Positions 46,301 through 54,360 are shown, counted from the stretch's first letter. The stretch is 64,000 nt of DNA from Leptospira fluminis (GCF_004771275.1 NZ_RQEV01000007.1:124001-188000); one strand, 5' to 3'. Notes: generated by a model from the sequence alone, not told the origin. Numbers and translations: made by a program.

Positions 46301-46550
46301 CCACTGAATCTCGATTCTTCCTGTTTGGAACAATCGAAATTGCAGTCTCAAGATTATATGCAAGTTTCATTAATGATTCTAAACGATTACTAATGTTATC
46401 CAAATCCAATTCTTGACCAGTTGCAAGGATTCTCCTGAAGTGAACAATTTCAGCAAATGCCTTTGTCAATTCCTGAGGGAGACGATCAAGGTCAATGCCC
46501 TCTATTTTAGGAATTTCTTTAATTTTTTCTTCAACTTGAGGATTATACAT
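43320..46550 (-). CDS. Ski2-like SF2 helicase of a HamB/AbpB-type defence pair
   Basis: This 1076-residue protein has a helical N-terminal part (1-300) and a Ski2-like helicase core: Walker A TFPTGAGKST near residue 316, motif II FDEFHLI near residue 412, motif III LLISAMVAN, motif V ATPTLAQGVNLPAEVV and motif VI NAAGRAGRAGMS near residue 715. A C-terminal helical region of about 280 residues follows. It starts 1 bp after the nuclease gene (AGGAACTGAA before ATG), so the two are one operon. Helicase plus PD-(D/E)XK nuclease is the Hachiman or AbpAB plan. Confidence in the helicase is high, in the system name moderate. Confidence 0.8.
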   Translation of the reverse strand: MYNPQVEEKIKEIPKIEGIDLDRLPQELTKAFAEIVHFRRILATGQELDLDNISNRLESLMKLAYNLETAISIVPNRKNRDSVAFVSATAHFLILQFQNIENQGIRIDAPFRDDSISPGISAVLLFMIGNSPADAAEISTKLQSNKNIKPIHSVLLRYIKNLAQGKLNEILTQEEVLSFFSSDDSYYNSAADILWIKICLGLKELAARLLGKHGNKYSDYFQEVIELSKMDLDNNRVSIFAGPYHLAKLLKILENDLIERSVMNIPPPTGIDNSSWHKLILNIVSERPYLWENHYEAIINYSFLNMGVSGVLTFPTGAGKSTLSELKAAVALLLGKSVVYLVPTHSLEEQINDNMKRIFPEYSSDLIFEMDAEYTDIGLRELPKISVMTPERCLTLFGVNSELFRNVGLIIFDEFHLISGKADNLDRRNVDAMLCLLMFLSWYPQADYLLISAMVANGEEISHWISTITGRQCESFASSWKPTRQMQGCIVYEKKQIDELNSRLQSEKRNGKTQAPSSKLKEQLKIHPLIMFSLKNMWESKFFSDYYIADLFKGESLLSANKYWGLTPNKNIIAAFIGAQFVSLGLKTLIFVDNPKNAESTARQISTFIDNENNQNLLEEYSGLINKIETELGDRKYSFITNDGIIGIHHGSMLPAERTLVERLFKQKKGLSAIVATPTLAQGVNLPAEVVIIAGDERYNEDEKKVERKEPYEILNAAGRAGRAGMSAQGIVIVIPGKMATIDNLVLSSEWWNLKNEVFSKSDQCLVLYDPLEFILDSIQDLTSELTEEQRSIAHRLSFDVASSTNVEEIYKRSLSFFRAKTENRVAEFEKKIEIFSRRKKELESDDSYPLWNRKISSYTGLDSTLIANLSNQMQSYGLEKIFLLTVEEQINLFANWVVESGDEMNQLLYRADSTDFIYKLVDVKRENRNIENFKKGFYKSIQLTLMWINGDSLAKIEEAIHSKPDTHCTRARRFALKIIPDLSFILGIFSMIIKEIHLELDKDLLDIPLSIRTLASCVREGVDSVAKLAFKYLNKNLSRVSCHIEFSESNLELVDFSMISTFDGLLKAIENTSDI

Positions 46551-46551
46551 T

Positions 46552-47346
46552 TCAGTTCCTGAGACTTTCTAAATATTTTATAACTTGGATACTAAGTCCT
46601 TGCATCCAATCTCTAATATTTTCCGTATTTAGAATATCTGCATTCCTTCTCTTGGGACCTTTAACATACATGTCATAATTCTTAAATAGCTCTTTCCTTC
46701 CACTTGAATCAACGTGCCTCGGGGTTCCAGTAATGCAAATGCGATATTTTCGGATTTCCATTCTGTAAATGTCTTTTTGCATAGCTTTATCAAATTCGTC
46801 TTCCCCCATTCTTCCACTTAATAAACCGGAAATACGATTCACGATAAGGCTATCTTTAAACCGTTTCTCATATTTTTTGAATTCAGGCCATACTTGAGAG
46901 TTAATTAACTGTCTTGGATTTTTTGTCGCCTTATCTTCTGTTATGATAATATTCTTAATTCCTAATGAATTATCTAAAACCACAGCAATCCCGTCTGTCC
47001 CGTGCTGTGCAGGTGCATCGTGAGGTATTTGAAAAAAGACTTTTTCTCCCTTATAACTCGTTTGAATTGTGATCCAGGAAATAATTTGAAATATCCACCC
47101 GTCTCTCTTTTCGATTTCTTTCTCTTCAGTTTTTGCAAGATGTGATATTGCAATTTCAATTGCCCTATTAGGAGGTTTAGGATTTGATGAAGGAACAGAA
47201 TTAATAATCCGCTCGATATGATACGAGTGACCAAGAATAATCTTTCCAATATATTGAGCTAATTCCTCAATATCTATTACTTCAATTTCCGACCCATAAA
47301 CAAGATCCGGTTCGTTATAAAAAATTAACCTAATTGGATCAGTCAT
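46552..47346 (-). CDS. PD-(D/E)XK nuclease of HamA/AbpA type
   Basis: This 264-residue protein (ATG at 47346) contains HGTDGIAVVLDNSLGIKNII, then TEDKATKNPRQLI and a Gln/Lys-rich helix. The spaced Asp and E-x-K form a PD-(D/E)XK active site like that of DUF1837 proteins (HamA, AbpA). The frame extends upstream to 47439, but this would translate the 53-bp repeat, so the longer start is rejected. No good ribosome site is seen. It is the first gene of a two-gene defence operon. Confidence 0.7.
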   Translation of the reverse strand: MTDPIRLIFYNEPDLVYGSEIEVIDIEELAQYIGKIILGHSYHIERIINSVPSSNPKPPNRAIEIAISHLAKTEEKEIEKRDGWIFQIISWITIQTSYKGEKVFFQIPHDAPAQHGTDGIAVVLDNSLGIKNIIITEDKATKNPRQLINSQVWPEFKKYEKRFKDSLIVNRISGLLSGRMGEDEFDKAMQKDIYRMEIRKYRICITGTPRHVDSSGRKELFKNYDMYVKGPKRRNADILNTENIRDWMQGLSIQVIKYLESLRN

Positions 47347-47363
47347 TTTTTCATATATGTTTA

Positions 47364-47416
47364 AGCCTGCCATGGACGGCAGGCGCTTTGACGAGGGGCG
47401 CGGCATGGCAGATAAC
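47364..47416 (-). repeat. 53-bp repeat, copy 2 (before the nuclease gene)
   Basis: It matches copy 1 at 49 of 53 positions, same orientation, 17 bp upstream of the nuclease start. The right arm of the palindromic element is absent here; GATAAC is followed directly by other sequence with GCGCATAAC at 47436-47444. This marks the outer boundary of the cassette-like block on the recombinase side. Confidence 0.75.
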
Positions 47417-47478
47417 TCCCTATCTCCGTAGGTGCGCATAACCCACTAAAATAACCAAAAAGCCGAATGTTCGTAAAA

Positions 47479-48513
47479 TCAGAGATCGAGGGGACTTTTG
47501 ATCCTGATTGCGTTCGGATCGGTAATACGCGCATAAATCTCCGTAGTCTTCACCGACGCGTGTCCCAAAAGCCTTTGGATCACTTTAATGGACGCTCCGG
47601 ATTCCAAAAGATGGATCGCAAATGCATGGCGAAGATCGTGTATTGAAACATCTTTTTTGATATTCGCTGCTTTTTTCGCATTGGAAAAGATCTTTTCCGC
47701 GGAACGAACGCTTAGGCATTTCCCGAAAACCATTCCCTGAAAGATCCAAGAATTTTGGCCTTGTCGAGAGATGATTTCCGATAGCTCTTCTCTGCAAATG
47801 TCGGGCAAAAGAGAAAACCTGTCTTTTTTACCTTTCCCTTGCCGGACACGGATCGTTTTTCTCTCCCAATCAATGTCTATCCCCCGCAGTCTCGTCAATT
47901 CGCTTACTCTTAAACCTGCCCCGTAGCAAATCTTCAATAAAAGTTTATGTTTAAGATTATCTAATGCATTTAAAATCCTAGATACTTCCAATCTCGAAAG
48001 CGATTCCGGAATACGATTCTCCCTTTTAGGGGAAGAATAGGATCGCAACGCAGGAATTCCGATTACATGATTATAATAAAATTTGAGAGATTGCACCAAG
48101 GATCGCATCGATACCGAAGCCAATTTCTTCTCATAAAGGATCTTATCCAGATAAGATCTTAGATCCTCTTCCCGAACATGATATGGGTTCAATTCGGAAG
48201 AGCGTAGAAATGCCCTATTATATAAAAAATATGCTTTTAACGTTTTTTTACTATAATTTCTACGCAAAAGCTCCGTCTTCAAAGGAAGAAGCAGAATGTC
48301 CAGATCCGCATCGATCCTTTTGCCGTATTTCGAAACGAGTCCGGAAAGGAAGGGCTCCGAAAAAAGGAATTTCCAATGTTTCTGGATAGGATCCCAAGTT
48401 GCTTTCTTATGCCGGTGAAAGTCTCGAACCAAATCGGAATTAAAAGAAGAACGAACGATCACAATAGCACGTCCATTCTCCCAAATTCTGCGAATCTCTA
48501 TGAGGGAAGGCAT
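47479..48513 (-). CDS. Tyrosine recombinase related to IntI/XerC
   Basis: This 344-residue integrase has all six catalytic residues: R202 (GAGLRVSEL), K227, H292 and R295 (IHDLRHAF), H318 (LLGHAS) and Y327 (TEIYARI). A N-terminal W-rich domain (residues 1-70, HKKATWDPIQKHWKF) precedes the SAM-like domain. The C-terminus ends RIKSPLDL, like the RSPLD end of integron integrases, but the roughly 30-residue IntI-specific insertion before box II is missing. It is therefore an IntI relative, not a true IntI. It reads toward the defence genes. No ribosome site was identified. Confidence 0.85.
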   Translation of the reverse strand: MPSLIEIRRIWENGRAIVIVRSSFNSDLVRDFHRHKKATWDPIQKHWKFLFSEPFLSGLVSKYGKRIDADLDILLLPLKTELLRRNYSKKTLKAYFLYNRAFLRSSELNPYHVREEDLRSYLDKILYEKKLASVSMRSLVQSLKFYYNHVIGIPALRSYSSPKRENRIPESLSRLEVSRILNALDNLKHKLLLKICYGAGLRVSELTRLRGIDIDWERKTIRVRQGKGKKDRFSLLPDICREELSEIISRQGQNSWIFQGMVFGKCLSVRSAEKIFSNAKKAANIKKDVSIHDLRHAFAIHLLESGASIKVIQRLLGHASVKTTEIYARITDPNAIRIKSPLDL

Positions 48514-49117
48514 AGGTCAGAATTTAAAATTACTAAATATTTGTATAGTATATCTTCTCCCCATGGCTCTGCCCCTTGGGTCCCAAAGGCATTTAAAATG
48601 GGCGAATCTCTGCCGATCCGTCAAGAAATTTTGACCGAAAAGTGTCTAAAATTGTAAAAAAGAGGCGCATAACGCAATTTTTCGGAGATGGTGGAGAAAT
48701 TGTTCCTGAGTCGCAAAATTTGTTCCTTAAGAGACGATTGGAAAGGGAAATGGCCTATCCTCTAAGGGAGAATCCACCGTTAGGCGCACTGCGATCGCGC
48801 GGGTTGTTTTGAATTTTAAAATATTCTTCTTTTCGATTCTTTATGCGCGAAGCGGCGCAAACGAACAGGGTACGAAAATTTTCGAAAAAGAGTTCGGAGA
48901 CTTTTGCACGAATCACTTTCTGTAGTAGCTTAACGGATTTGCTTTGCCCATGGATAGGGAAGGTTCTCGATTCGGAAACGGTCGTGTTCAGAACTAGTCT
49001 AACAAAAAAAATCGGCGTAAGAATACTTTCCTTGCAAGTTTCCGTTTGCATGGTTCCATTTATCTTATCCGGTCCCTCGCCTTCTTTTGGCCGGTAGGAG
49101 ATCCTCTTCATTTTCGC
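48514..49117. other. Spacer between the recombinase and the histidine kinase
   Basis: This stretch is about 600 bp and contains no convincing gene; the frames at 48755-49135 (minus) and 48843-49097 (plus) lack family signatures. It should hold the divergent promoters. GCGCATAAC at 48664-48672 and GTTAGGC at 48779-48785 recall the motifs seen at 47436 and in attI/attC cores, but short matches like these are expected by chance. Confidence 0.4.
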
Positions 49118-51646
49118 ATGGATGCAGACGCTCAAATTTCGATTTGGTTTCGTTGGACCCCCTTTGCTATTCTTCCCGTTTTTAGTTTCTGTCTTTCCAC
49201 TCTGACCCTCTTACTTTCGATCCGGAACAGAAACAATTCCGGCGCAAAAGAGTTCATGGCTCTCTCCTTCGGAATGACTCTTTACAACTTCGGTTATTTC
49301 TGGGAAATGGTCTCGGTTCGCGATCAGGATATCATTTTTTGGGATAACTTCCAGTTTTTGGGCCCGGACATCATGGTCGTCTCTCTCCCTCTCTTGGTGA
49401 TGAGGATCCTAAATCTGGACAAATTCGTAAAGCCGATCACCATGGTCTTCTTCGCACTCGTCCCGGCCGCCGTGGAGTATTCCGTATGGTTCGGAAAGCC
49501 GGAATGGATCCGACCTAGCTATTTCTTCGACGAGTCCGCGCCTTGGCGCGCTCTAGTATACGAGTACGGCCCTTGGATGAACGTCTACGTCTATAATTTT
49601 CTAGGCGTCTTCTCCATTTGCCTCCTCGGTCTTCTTGTCGGCGCAATCTTTCAGAGAGGGTTTTCCCGAATCCGCAGTTCCATCATCCTGATCGGACTCT
49701 GCATCCCCTTCTTCACCCAAATCATGACCATCGGCAAATTCATGCCTTTCGTTCATTCCAAGTTGGACATCTTTCCCGTTGCTGCCAGCATCTCCTGCCT
49801 GATCTGGTTGTACGGTCTTTTTTATTTCCGCATCCTCGACCTGATTCCTCTCGCGAGAGACCGAGTCTTCGAATGGATCGAAGACGTGGTCTTCGTGCTC
49901 AATCGAGAAAACTCCATTCTGGATTGCAACCAAGCGGCCTTGGATCTACTCAAAGCCCGACGTCTGTACGGGGACGCAAAGCTTTCCGAATTCCTTCCCG
50001 ATCTAACCGAGGTTTTGGACCAAAGTTCCGCGGAGGAAAAGAATAAAGCGGTATGGAGATGCGCCAAATCCCATTGCCACTTCGACGTTTCGATCAAACC
50101 GTTGGGAGAATTCAATTCCTCATATCGTATCGTAACCCTAAGAGACATGACGGAAAGGGTCCTTGCGGAACAGAAAATTTCGGAAAGAAGGGACATTCTA
50201 CAAAGTATATTAGATTCTACGAAAATACTCTTCTTGGTTTTGGACGGGGAAGGTAGGCTGATTCTTCTGAACAAGGCTTGCTTGGAAATTACGGGCTATG
50301 AGCTTTCCCAATTGGAGGGTCGCTCCTTTTGGGAGCAGGTCCTCTTTCCCAAGGACAAAGAGAGGGTCATGCGGGTCTTCCGCCAAAGGTTCGGTCCGAA
50401 ACGTTTTCCTCATAGAACGAATATCCGTTTGAAACGTCAGGACGAAAAATCCAGGTACACGACCTGGGAACACAAGGAAGTCCGAGACGGAAAGGGAAAC
50501 CTATTGTATGTCATTTCCACGGGCGCGGACGTTACCGGTCTGGAGGAAGCGGAAGGTAGGATCCACACTCTCCAAACCGCGAACGAGGAAATCTCTTCCA
50601 AAAGTTCCATCATAGAAGAGCAAAAGAAAGAGTTGGAAAAAACCCTGCAAAACCTGAGACAAACGCAGGCAAAACTGATCCAGACCTCCAAATTGGCGGA
50701 CTTGGGACAACTGGCGGCCGGAATCGCGCATGAAATCAACAATCCGATCGGAGCCATCCAAGCGGCGGGCCACAATATTCTTTCCTATTTGGGAAGGATC
50801 CGCGAGGGAATCCGATCCCATCTGGAAGCATTATGCACGTTGACTCCTCTGGAATGGGATCTTTTCGAAAAGTTTATCCACCTGGGAATCGGTTCCAGAG
50901 AGATGACGATCGGACTGGAACGTAGAAGACTTCTTTCGCAGATAAAAGAGGAAATGATCGAATCCGGAGTTCTCTTCCCGGAGGAGACCGCGGAATTGTT
51001 CGTGGATCACGGGATCGTTTCCAGATGGAAAGAATTCCTTCCGCTTCTGACTCTTTCAAAAACAAGGGAATTGCTCCCTTTCTTTTTGGATTTATTGGGT
51101 CCGGAACAGAGTGTCGGCACGATCCGCACCGCCGTGGAACGTTCTTCCAAAATCGTTTACGCGCTCCGAAGTTTTGCGCATTTCGAGTCTTCCCATAGAA
51201 AACGTCCTTTTTCCCTTAAAGACAATGTGGATACGGTTTTGACTCTTTACCAAAACCTTTTCAAACACGGGGTGGAAGTTTCCACCGATCTGACGGAAGT
51301 TCCGTCCCTCCTCGGTTTCCCGGACGACCTCATGCATCTTTGGACGAATCTAATCATGAACTCCGTCCAAGCGATGAACTACAAAGGGAAGCTTGCGATC
51401 CGAGGGAAGCTTTCTTCCGAGCGGGAAGTCCTGGTTTCGGTAGAGGACAACGGCCCGGGAATTCTTTCGGACGTAAAAGGCAAAGTGTTCGACGCGTTCT
51501 TTACCACCAAAGCGCCGGGAGAAGGTTCCGGATTGGGGTTGGATATCGCCAAGAGGATCGTGGAAAAACACGAGGGCCGCATTTGGTTCGAATCCGAGCC
51601 GGGCAAAACGGTTTTTTACGTTGCGCTACCGTACCAACCGGCGTAA
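49118..51646 (+). CDS. Membrane sensor histidine kinase with two PAS domains
   Basis: The protein has about 842 residues from the ATG at 49118. The N-terminal 7TM domain of the histidine-kinase type covers about 10-235, followed by a PAS-like region (about 245-335), a second PAS (350-475, with GYELSQLEG), and a coiled coil (475-525). The phosphoacceptor H-box is AGIAHEINNP near residue 538, and the ATPase has NLIMNSVQA, EDNGPG and GEGSGLGL. The gap between H-box and N-box is about 210 residues, about 100 more than usual, filled by a helical insert. No receiver domain is present. The longer frame from 49046 has no ribosome site. Confidence 0.88.
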   Translation: MDADAQISIWFRWTPFAILPVFSFCLSTLTLLLSIRNRNNSGAKEFMALSFGMTLYNFGYFWEMVSVRDQDIIFWDNFQFLGPDIMVVSLPLLVMRILNLDKFVKPITMVFFALVPAAVEYSVWFGKPEWIRPSYFFDESAPWRALVYEYGPWMNVYVYNFLGVFSICLLGLLVGAIFQRGFSRIRSSIILIGLCIPFFTQIMTIGKFMPFVHSKLDIFPVAASISCLIWLYGLFYFRILDLIPLARDRVFEWIEDVVFVLNRENSILDCNQAALDLLKARRLYGDAKLSEFLPDLTEVLDQSSAEEKNKAVWRCAKSHCHFDVSIKPLGEFNSSYRIVTLRDMTERVLAEQKISERRDILQSILDSTKILFLVLDGEGRLILLNKACLEITGYELSQLEGRSFWEQVLFPKDKERVMRVFRQRFGPKRFPHRTNIRLKRQDEKSRYTTWEHKEVRDGKGNLLYVISTGADVTGLEEAEGRIHTLQTANEEISSKSSIIEEQKKELEKTLQNLRQTQAKLIQTSKLADLGQLAAGIAHEINNPIGAIQAAGHNILSYLGRIREGIRSHLEALCTLTPLEWDLFEKFIHLGIGSREMTIGLERRRLLSQIKEEMIESGVLFPEETAELFVDHGIVSRWKEFLPLLTLSKTRELLPFFLDLLGPEQSVGTIRTAVERSSKIVYALRSFAHFESSHRKRPFSLKDNVDTVLTLYQNLFKHGVEVSTDLTEVPSLLGFPDDLMHLWTNLIMNSVQAMNYKGKLAIRGKLSSEREVLVSVEDNGPGILSDVKGKVFDAFFTTKAPGEGSGLGLDIAKRIVEKHEGRIWFESEPGKTVFYVALPYQPA

Positions 51647-51656
51647 GTTTGCGACG

Positions 51657-52340
51657 TCACAGAATCCCTTTCTTAGGGAGAAGAACGATCTCGTCCAGAT
51701 TGAAGGAGGGTTTTTGATCCGATAATGACGCGAGAAATTCGGCGACGTCTTCCACAGGAATCATGTCTTTCCGATCGAAGCCTTCCCTTCCGTCCCAAAT
51801 CGGCGTGTCGATCGCACCGGCATACACCACACTGACTCTGATTTCCCGATCCTTCCATTCTTCCCGGAGGGCCTTGGCGAATCCCGCGAGCCCGTGCTTG
51901 GAAGCGCAGTACGCGGAGGATTCCGGAAAACCCTGCCTGCCTGCGGTAGAGGAAAGATAACAGAGAAAGGACCCTTTTTGCAATAAAGGAGTCAATTCCC
52001 GGGTCAAAAGAAAGGGCGCAGTCAGATTCAGAAAGAGGTGTTTCTTCCAACTCTCCGGATCCAAATTTTCGAGGGTCGAAAAAAGCCCGTCGCCGAATGT
52101 GAAATAGATCGCGTCCAGCCTAGTCCAAGAAGATTTGAGCAATTTACAAAATTCAAATATACTTTGTTCTTCCGAAAAGTCGCAAAAATGGTTTCGGCCG
52201 GCACGAATCCCTTCCGACAAATCGTTTCCCCTCCGGGATGCGCCGATCACTTCGACTCCGGAAGAAAATTTCAGTTTTTTGAATATGGATTCTCCGATTC
52301 CGGAACCCGCTCCGGCCACTAGTATCTGCCTGGAACCCAT
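51657..52340 (-). CDS. Short-chain dehydrogenase next to methionine salvage genes
   Basis: This 227-residue SDR has ILVAGAGSGIGESIF, the catalytic Ser in LSSTAGRQG and the active site YCASK. The loop between strand 2 and helix 3 is short, as in compact SDRs. It follows mtnB with a 7-bp gap, so it is probably cotranscribed with mtnD-mtnB. No SDR step is known in methionine salvage; its substrate is open. The 3' end converges on the histidine kinase gene, 10 bp apart. Confidence 0.85.
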   Translation of the reverse strand: MGSRQILVAGAGSGIGESIFKKLKFSSGVEVIGASRRGNDLSEGIRAGRNHFCDFSEEQSIFEFCKLLKSSWTRLDAIYFTFGDGLFSTLENLDPESWKKHLFLNLTAPFLLTRELTPLLQKGSFLCYLSSTAGRQGFPESSAYCASKHGLAGFAKALREEWKDREIRVSVVYAGAIDTPIWDGREGFDRKDMIPVEDVAEFLASLSDQKPSFNLDEIVLLPKKGIL

Positions 52341-52347
52341 GACGATT

Positions 52348-52983
52348 TTAGCGGGAAAGGAGCCAGACCTTCAGGATGAAGTCCGCCGCTTCCAGATGGC
52401 GGTTTGCCTGGGTCAGGTCTTTTCCCCAGACGGTGATTCCGTGGTTCTCGATAACGCACATCGGTACTCTAGGTTTCTTTTCCTCCAGGTACTTCTGCAA
52501 AACGTCCGAAATCTCCTGGACGACCGGAAAATTATAAATCACGGGCGCGGAAACTTGGGGATTCTCATCCCAGATGCCGAAGGCCTTGATGATTTCCAAG
52601 GAAGGCAGATTCCATTCCAAAACCGGCTTTTCCCGGTTCACACCCGTACGGATCAGATTGGACTCGGGAGTATGAACATGGAGAGAACATCCCATTTCCG
52701 GAAAGGCTTTATAAACGGCACGATGGATGGAAGTCTCCGCGGAAGGTTTTAATCCTTCTTTCCCTTTCCAATTCTCCGGCACGGACCCGGTTTCCAATCG
52801 GACGGGCAAAAAATCCTTTTTGTCGAGGCGATTCTTGTCCAAACCGCTTCCACTCACCCAAAATAGGTTTCCGTCCTTAGGATCTCGAAGGGAAAGATTT
52901 CCTGCGGTCCCGGGCATCCAGCCTTTGGAATGGTACAGAACTCCCGACTTGGCCAGTCGGGAGAGTTCTTTAGGGCGGGACAT
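52348..52983 (-). CDS. mtnB: Methylthioribulose-1-phosphate dehydratase
   Basis: This 211-residue class II aldolase-family protein has zinc ligands in LHVHTPES and ENHGITVWGKDLTQANRHLE and the start LSRLAKSGVLYHSKGWMPGTAGNLSLRD, which matches MtnB. It dehydrates methylthioribulose-1-phosphate in methionine salvage. The ATG directly follows the mtnD stop (TAAATG), so the genes are coupled. Confidence 0.92.
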   Translation of the reverse strand: MSRPKELSRLAKSGVLYHSKGWMPGTAGNLSLRDPKDGNLFWVSGSGLDKNRLDKKDFLPVRLETGSVPENWKGKEGLKPSAETSIHRAVYKAFPEMGCSLHVHTPESNLIRTGVNREKPVLEWNLPSLEIIKAFGIWDENPQVSAPVIYNFPVVQEISDVLQKYLEEKKPRVPMCVIENHGITVWGKDLTQANRHLEAADFILKVWLLSR

Positions 52984-53517
52984 TTAGACGAGAGCCGTCG
53001 TTTCTTCCACGTAGTTGGGAACCCAACCGCTCATGTCTTGGAAATACCGAACCGCTTTGATTCTTTTCTTCTCGTCTAGAGTGAACCAATGATTGGTGTT
53101 CTTCGGAACGGAGATAAAATCGTTCTTCTCTACCTTTACCAGGAATTTCTCTCCGGGCAATGCGAATCCGAAGACTCCGGATCCGTCCACGATGTATCTC
53201 ACTTCGGCATCCGTGTGGTAGTGCACTTTATCGAACTTCGCTAGCATTTCGGCAAGGCCGGGAACATTGGGGTGTAACACGATGAGATCCCTGGACTGGT
53301 ATCCTTCTTCCTGCTTCAGGGTTTCGAAGCGATTGTCCAGATTTTTCAGGAGAGTTTCCTTATCGTCTTCCGAAAGTACTTCTCTATCCGTCAAGTTGGT
53401 GGAAGAAGTCGGAACGATCCAATGGTCGTACTCGATTCCGCGTTTTTTCAGGAAGGATTGGACTTCCTGCTTCTCTTTGATTTCCGGTAATCCGGGTTTT
53501 TGGACGATGGTTGCCAT
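52984..53517 (-). CDS. mtnD: Acireductone dioxygenase
   Basis: This 177-residue cupin has the ARD metal site [15 protein letters not shown] (two His and Glu) and HWFTL, and [13 protein letters not shown] in the N-terminus. It oxidises acireductone to the methionine precursor KMTB and formate when it carries iron. CAAGGAGATAAGGTA precedes the ATG at 53517, which is preferred to 53604. mtnB and an SDR follow. Confidence 0.93.
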   Translation of the reverse strand: MATIVQKPGLPEIKEKQEVQSFLKKRGIEYDHWIVPTSSTNLTDREVLSEDDKETLLKNLDNRFETLKQEEGYQSRDLIVLHPNVPGLAEMLAKFDKVHYHTDAEVRYIVDGSGVFGFALPGEKFLVKVEKNDFISVPKNTNHWFTLDEKKRIKAVRYFQDMSGWVPNYVEETTALV

Positions 53518-53633
53518 TACCTTATCTCCTTGGGTGTCGTTCTTTTTCCCTAAAAAAGTCCCCGACCCGAACAGACCTTCTTTCTCGCTCGAAACTCCGA
53601 GCATTGTCGAAGATACTTATATTCGCCTTCTAT

Positions 53634-54200
53634 TTACTTATTCACTCTTTCTACGTATGTCAAGTCCCGTAGGTCTATTTTAATCACGTCCCCTTGTTTT
53701 ACGAAGATCGGTACGTTGATTTCTCCGCCGGTTTCCACTGTGACGCGTTTCAAAGCGGTTCCGGAAGTATCTCCTTTTAGACCTTCTTCCGCGTAAGTTA
53801 CTTCCAAAATCGCGAAATTCGGAGGAATCACTCCGATCGGTTTTCCTTCGTAAAAGGATACCTCCATCGCGGTCTCTTCCTTGAGAAAAGGAAGAATGTC
53901 CTCCAAGTATTCTTTGGAGACGGGAAGCTGCTCGAAATCGTTGGTATCCATGAAGATGATGTCGTCTCCGTCGGAGTAACAGATGGTCATCTGTCTTTTT
54001 TCCAAGTCCACGGATTCCAATTTCTCCGCGGCTTTGAACGTGCGCTCTATGGAGCTGTTGCGGACCAGGTTCTTCAATTTGGTTCTGATGAAAGCCGATC
54101 CCTTGCCGGGATTGACGAATTCGCTTCTGACTACGGAGTAGAGTTCCCCTTCTACTTTAAGGACCATGCCTTTCTTGACTTCGGTGATTCCTAAGTTCAT
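53634..54200 (-). CDS. efp: Elongation factor P
   Basis: This 188-residue protein has three OB-type domains with the modification loop NPGKGSAFIRT (Lys33) and the C-terminal signature YAEEGLKGDTSG...KRVTVETGG. EF-P rescues ribosomes stalled at polyproline stretches. The lysine suits beta-lysylation by EpmA/EpmB, and a radical SAM gene of this type lies 755 bp away, divergently. No epmA is in this window. Confidence 0.95.
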   Translation of the reverse strand: MNLGITEVKKGMVLKVEGELYSVVRSEFVNPGKGSAFIRTKLKNLVRNSSIERTFKAAEKLESVDLEKRQMTICYSDGDDIIFMDTNDFEQLPVSKEYLEDILPFLKEETAMEVSFYEGKPIGVIPPNFAILEVTYAEEGLKGDTSGTALKRVTVETGGEINVPIFVKQGDVIKIDLRDLTYVERVNK

Positions 54201-54340
54201 AAACGACCTAAAAAAAGGATTGCGCTCCTTCTATATCCGAGCGGGAAAGCGAGGTGTCAAGGAAAAAGAACCGGTTTTCCCAAAGCCCTCTTTTTTGAGG
54301 TTTTTTTGCAGGAAAAAGGTTGCCGATTCGTTTTTTACCC

Positions 54341-54358
54341 GTCTATTGTTATATAGAC
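54341..54358. promoter_or_regulatory. Hairpin just before the small secreted protein
   Basis: GTCTAT-TGTTAT-ATAGAC is a perfect 6-bp stem with a 6-nt loop, ending 2 bp before the ATG at 54361. It covers the place of the ribosome site and might control translation or bind a regulator. Confidence 0.4.
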
Positions 54359-54360
54359 CT

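Noticed and set aside
47346..47439. N-terminal extension of the nuclease gene to 47439
   Set aside because: It would translate the 53-bp repeat shared with another gene's upstream region; MTDPIRL at 47346 is the sensible start.
39544..47440. Prophage
   Set aside because: No capsid, tail, terminase or lysis genes are present; only a recombinase and regulators.
47479..48513. True integron integrase IntI
   Set aside because: The C-terminus is IntI-like, but the IntI-specific insertion is missing, so I call it only a relative.
48664..48785. GCGCATAAC and GTTAGGC as an attI site
   Set aside because: Matches of 7-9 bp are expected by chance in 600 bp of spacer; no further structure was found.
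48755..49135. 126-codon minus-strand frame before the histidine kinase
   Set aside because: No family signature or ribosome site; lies in the promoter region.
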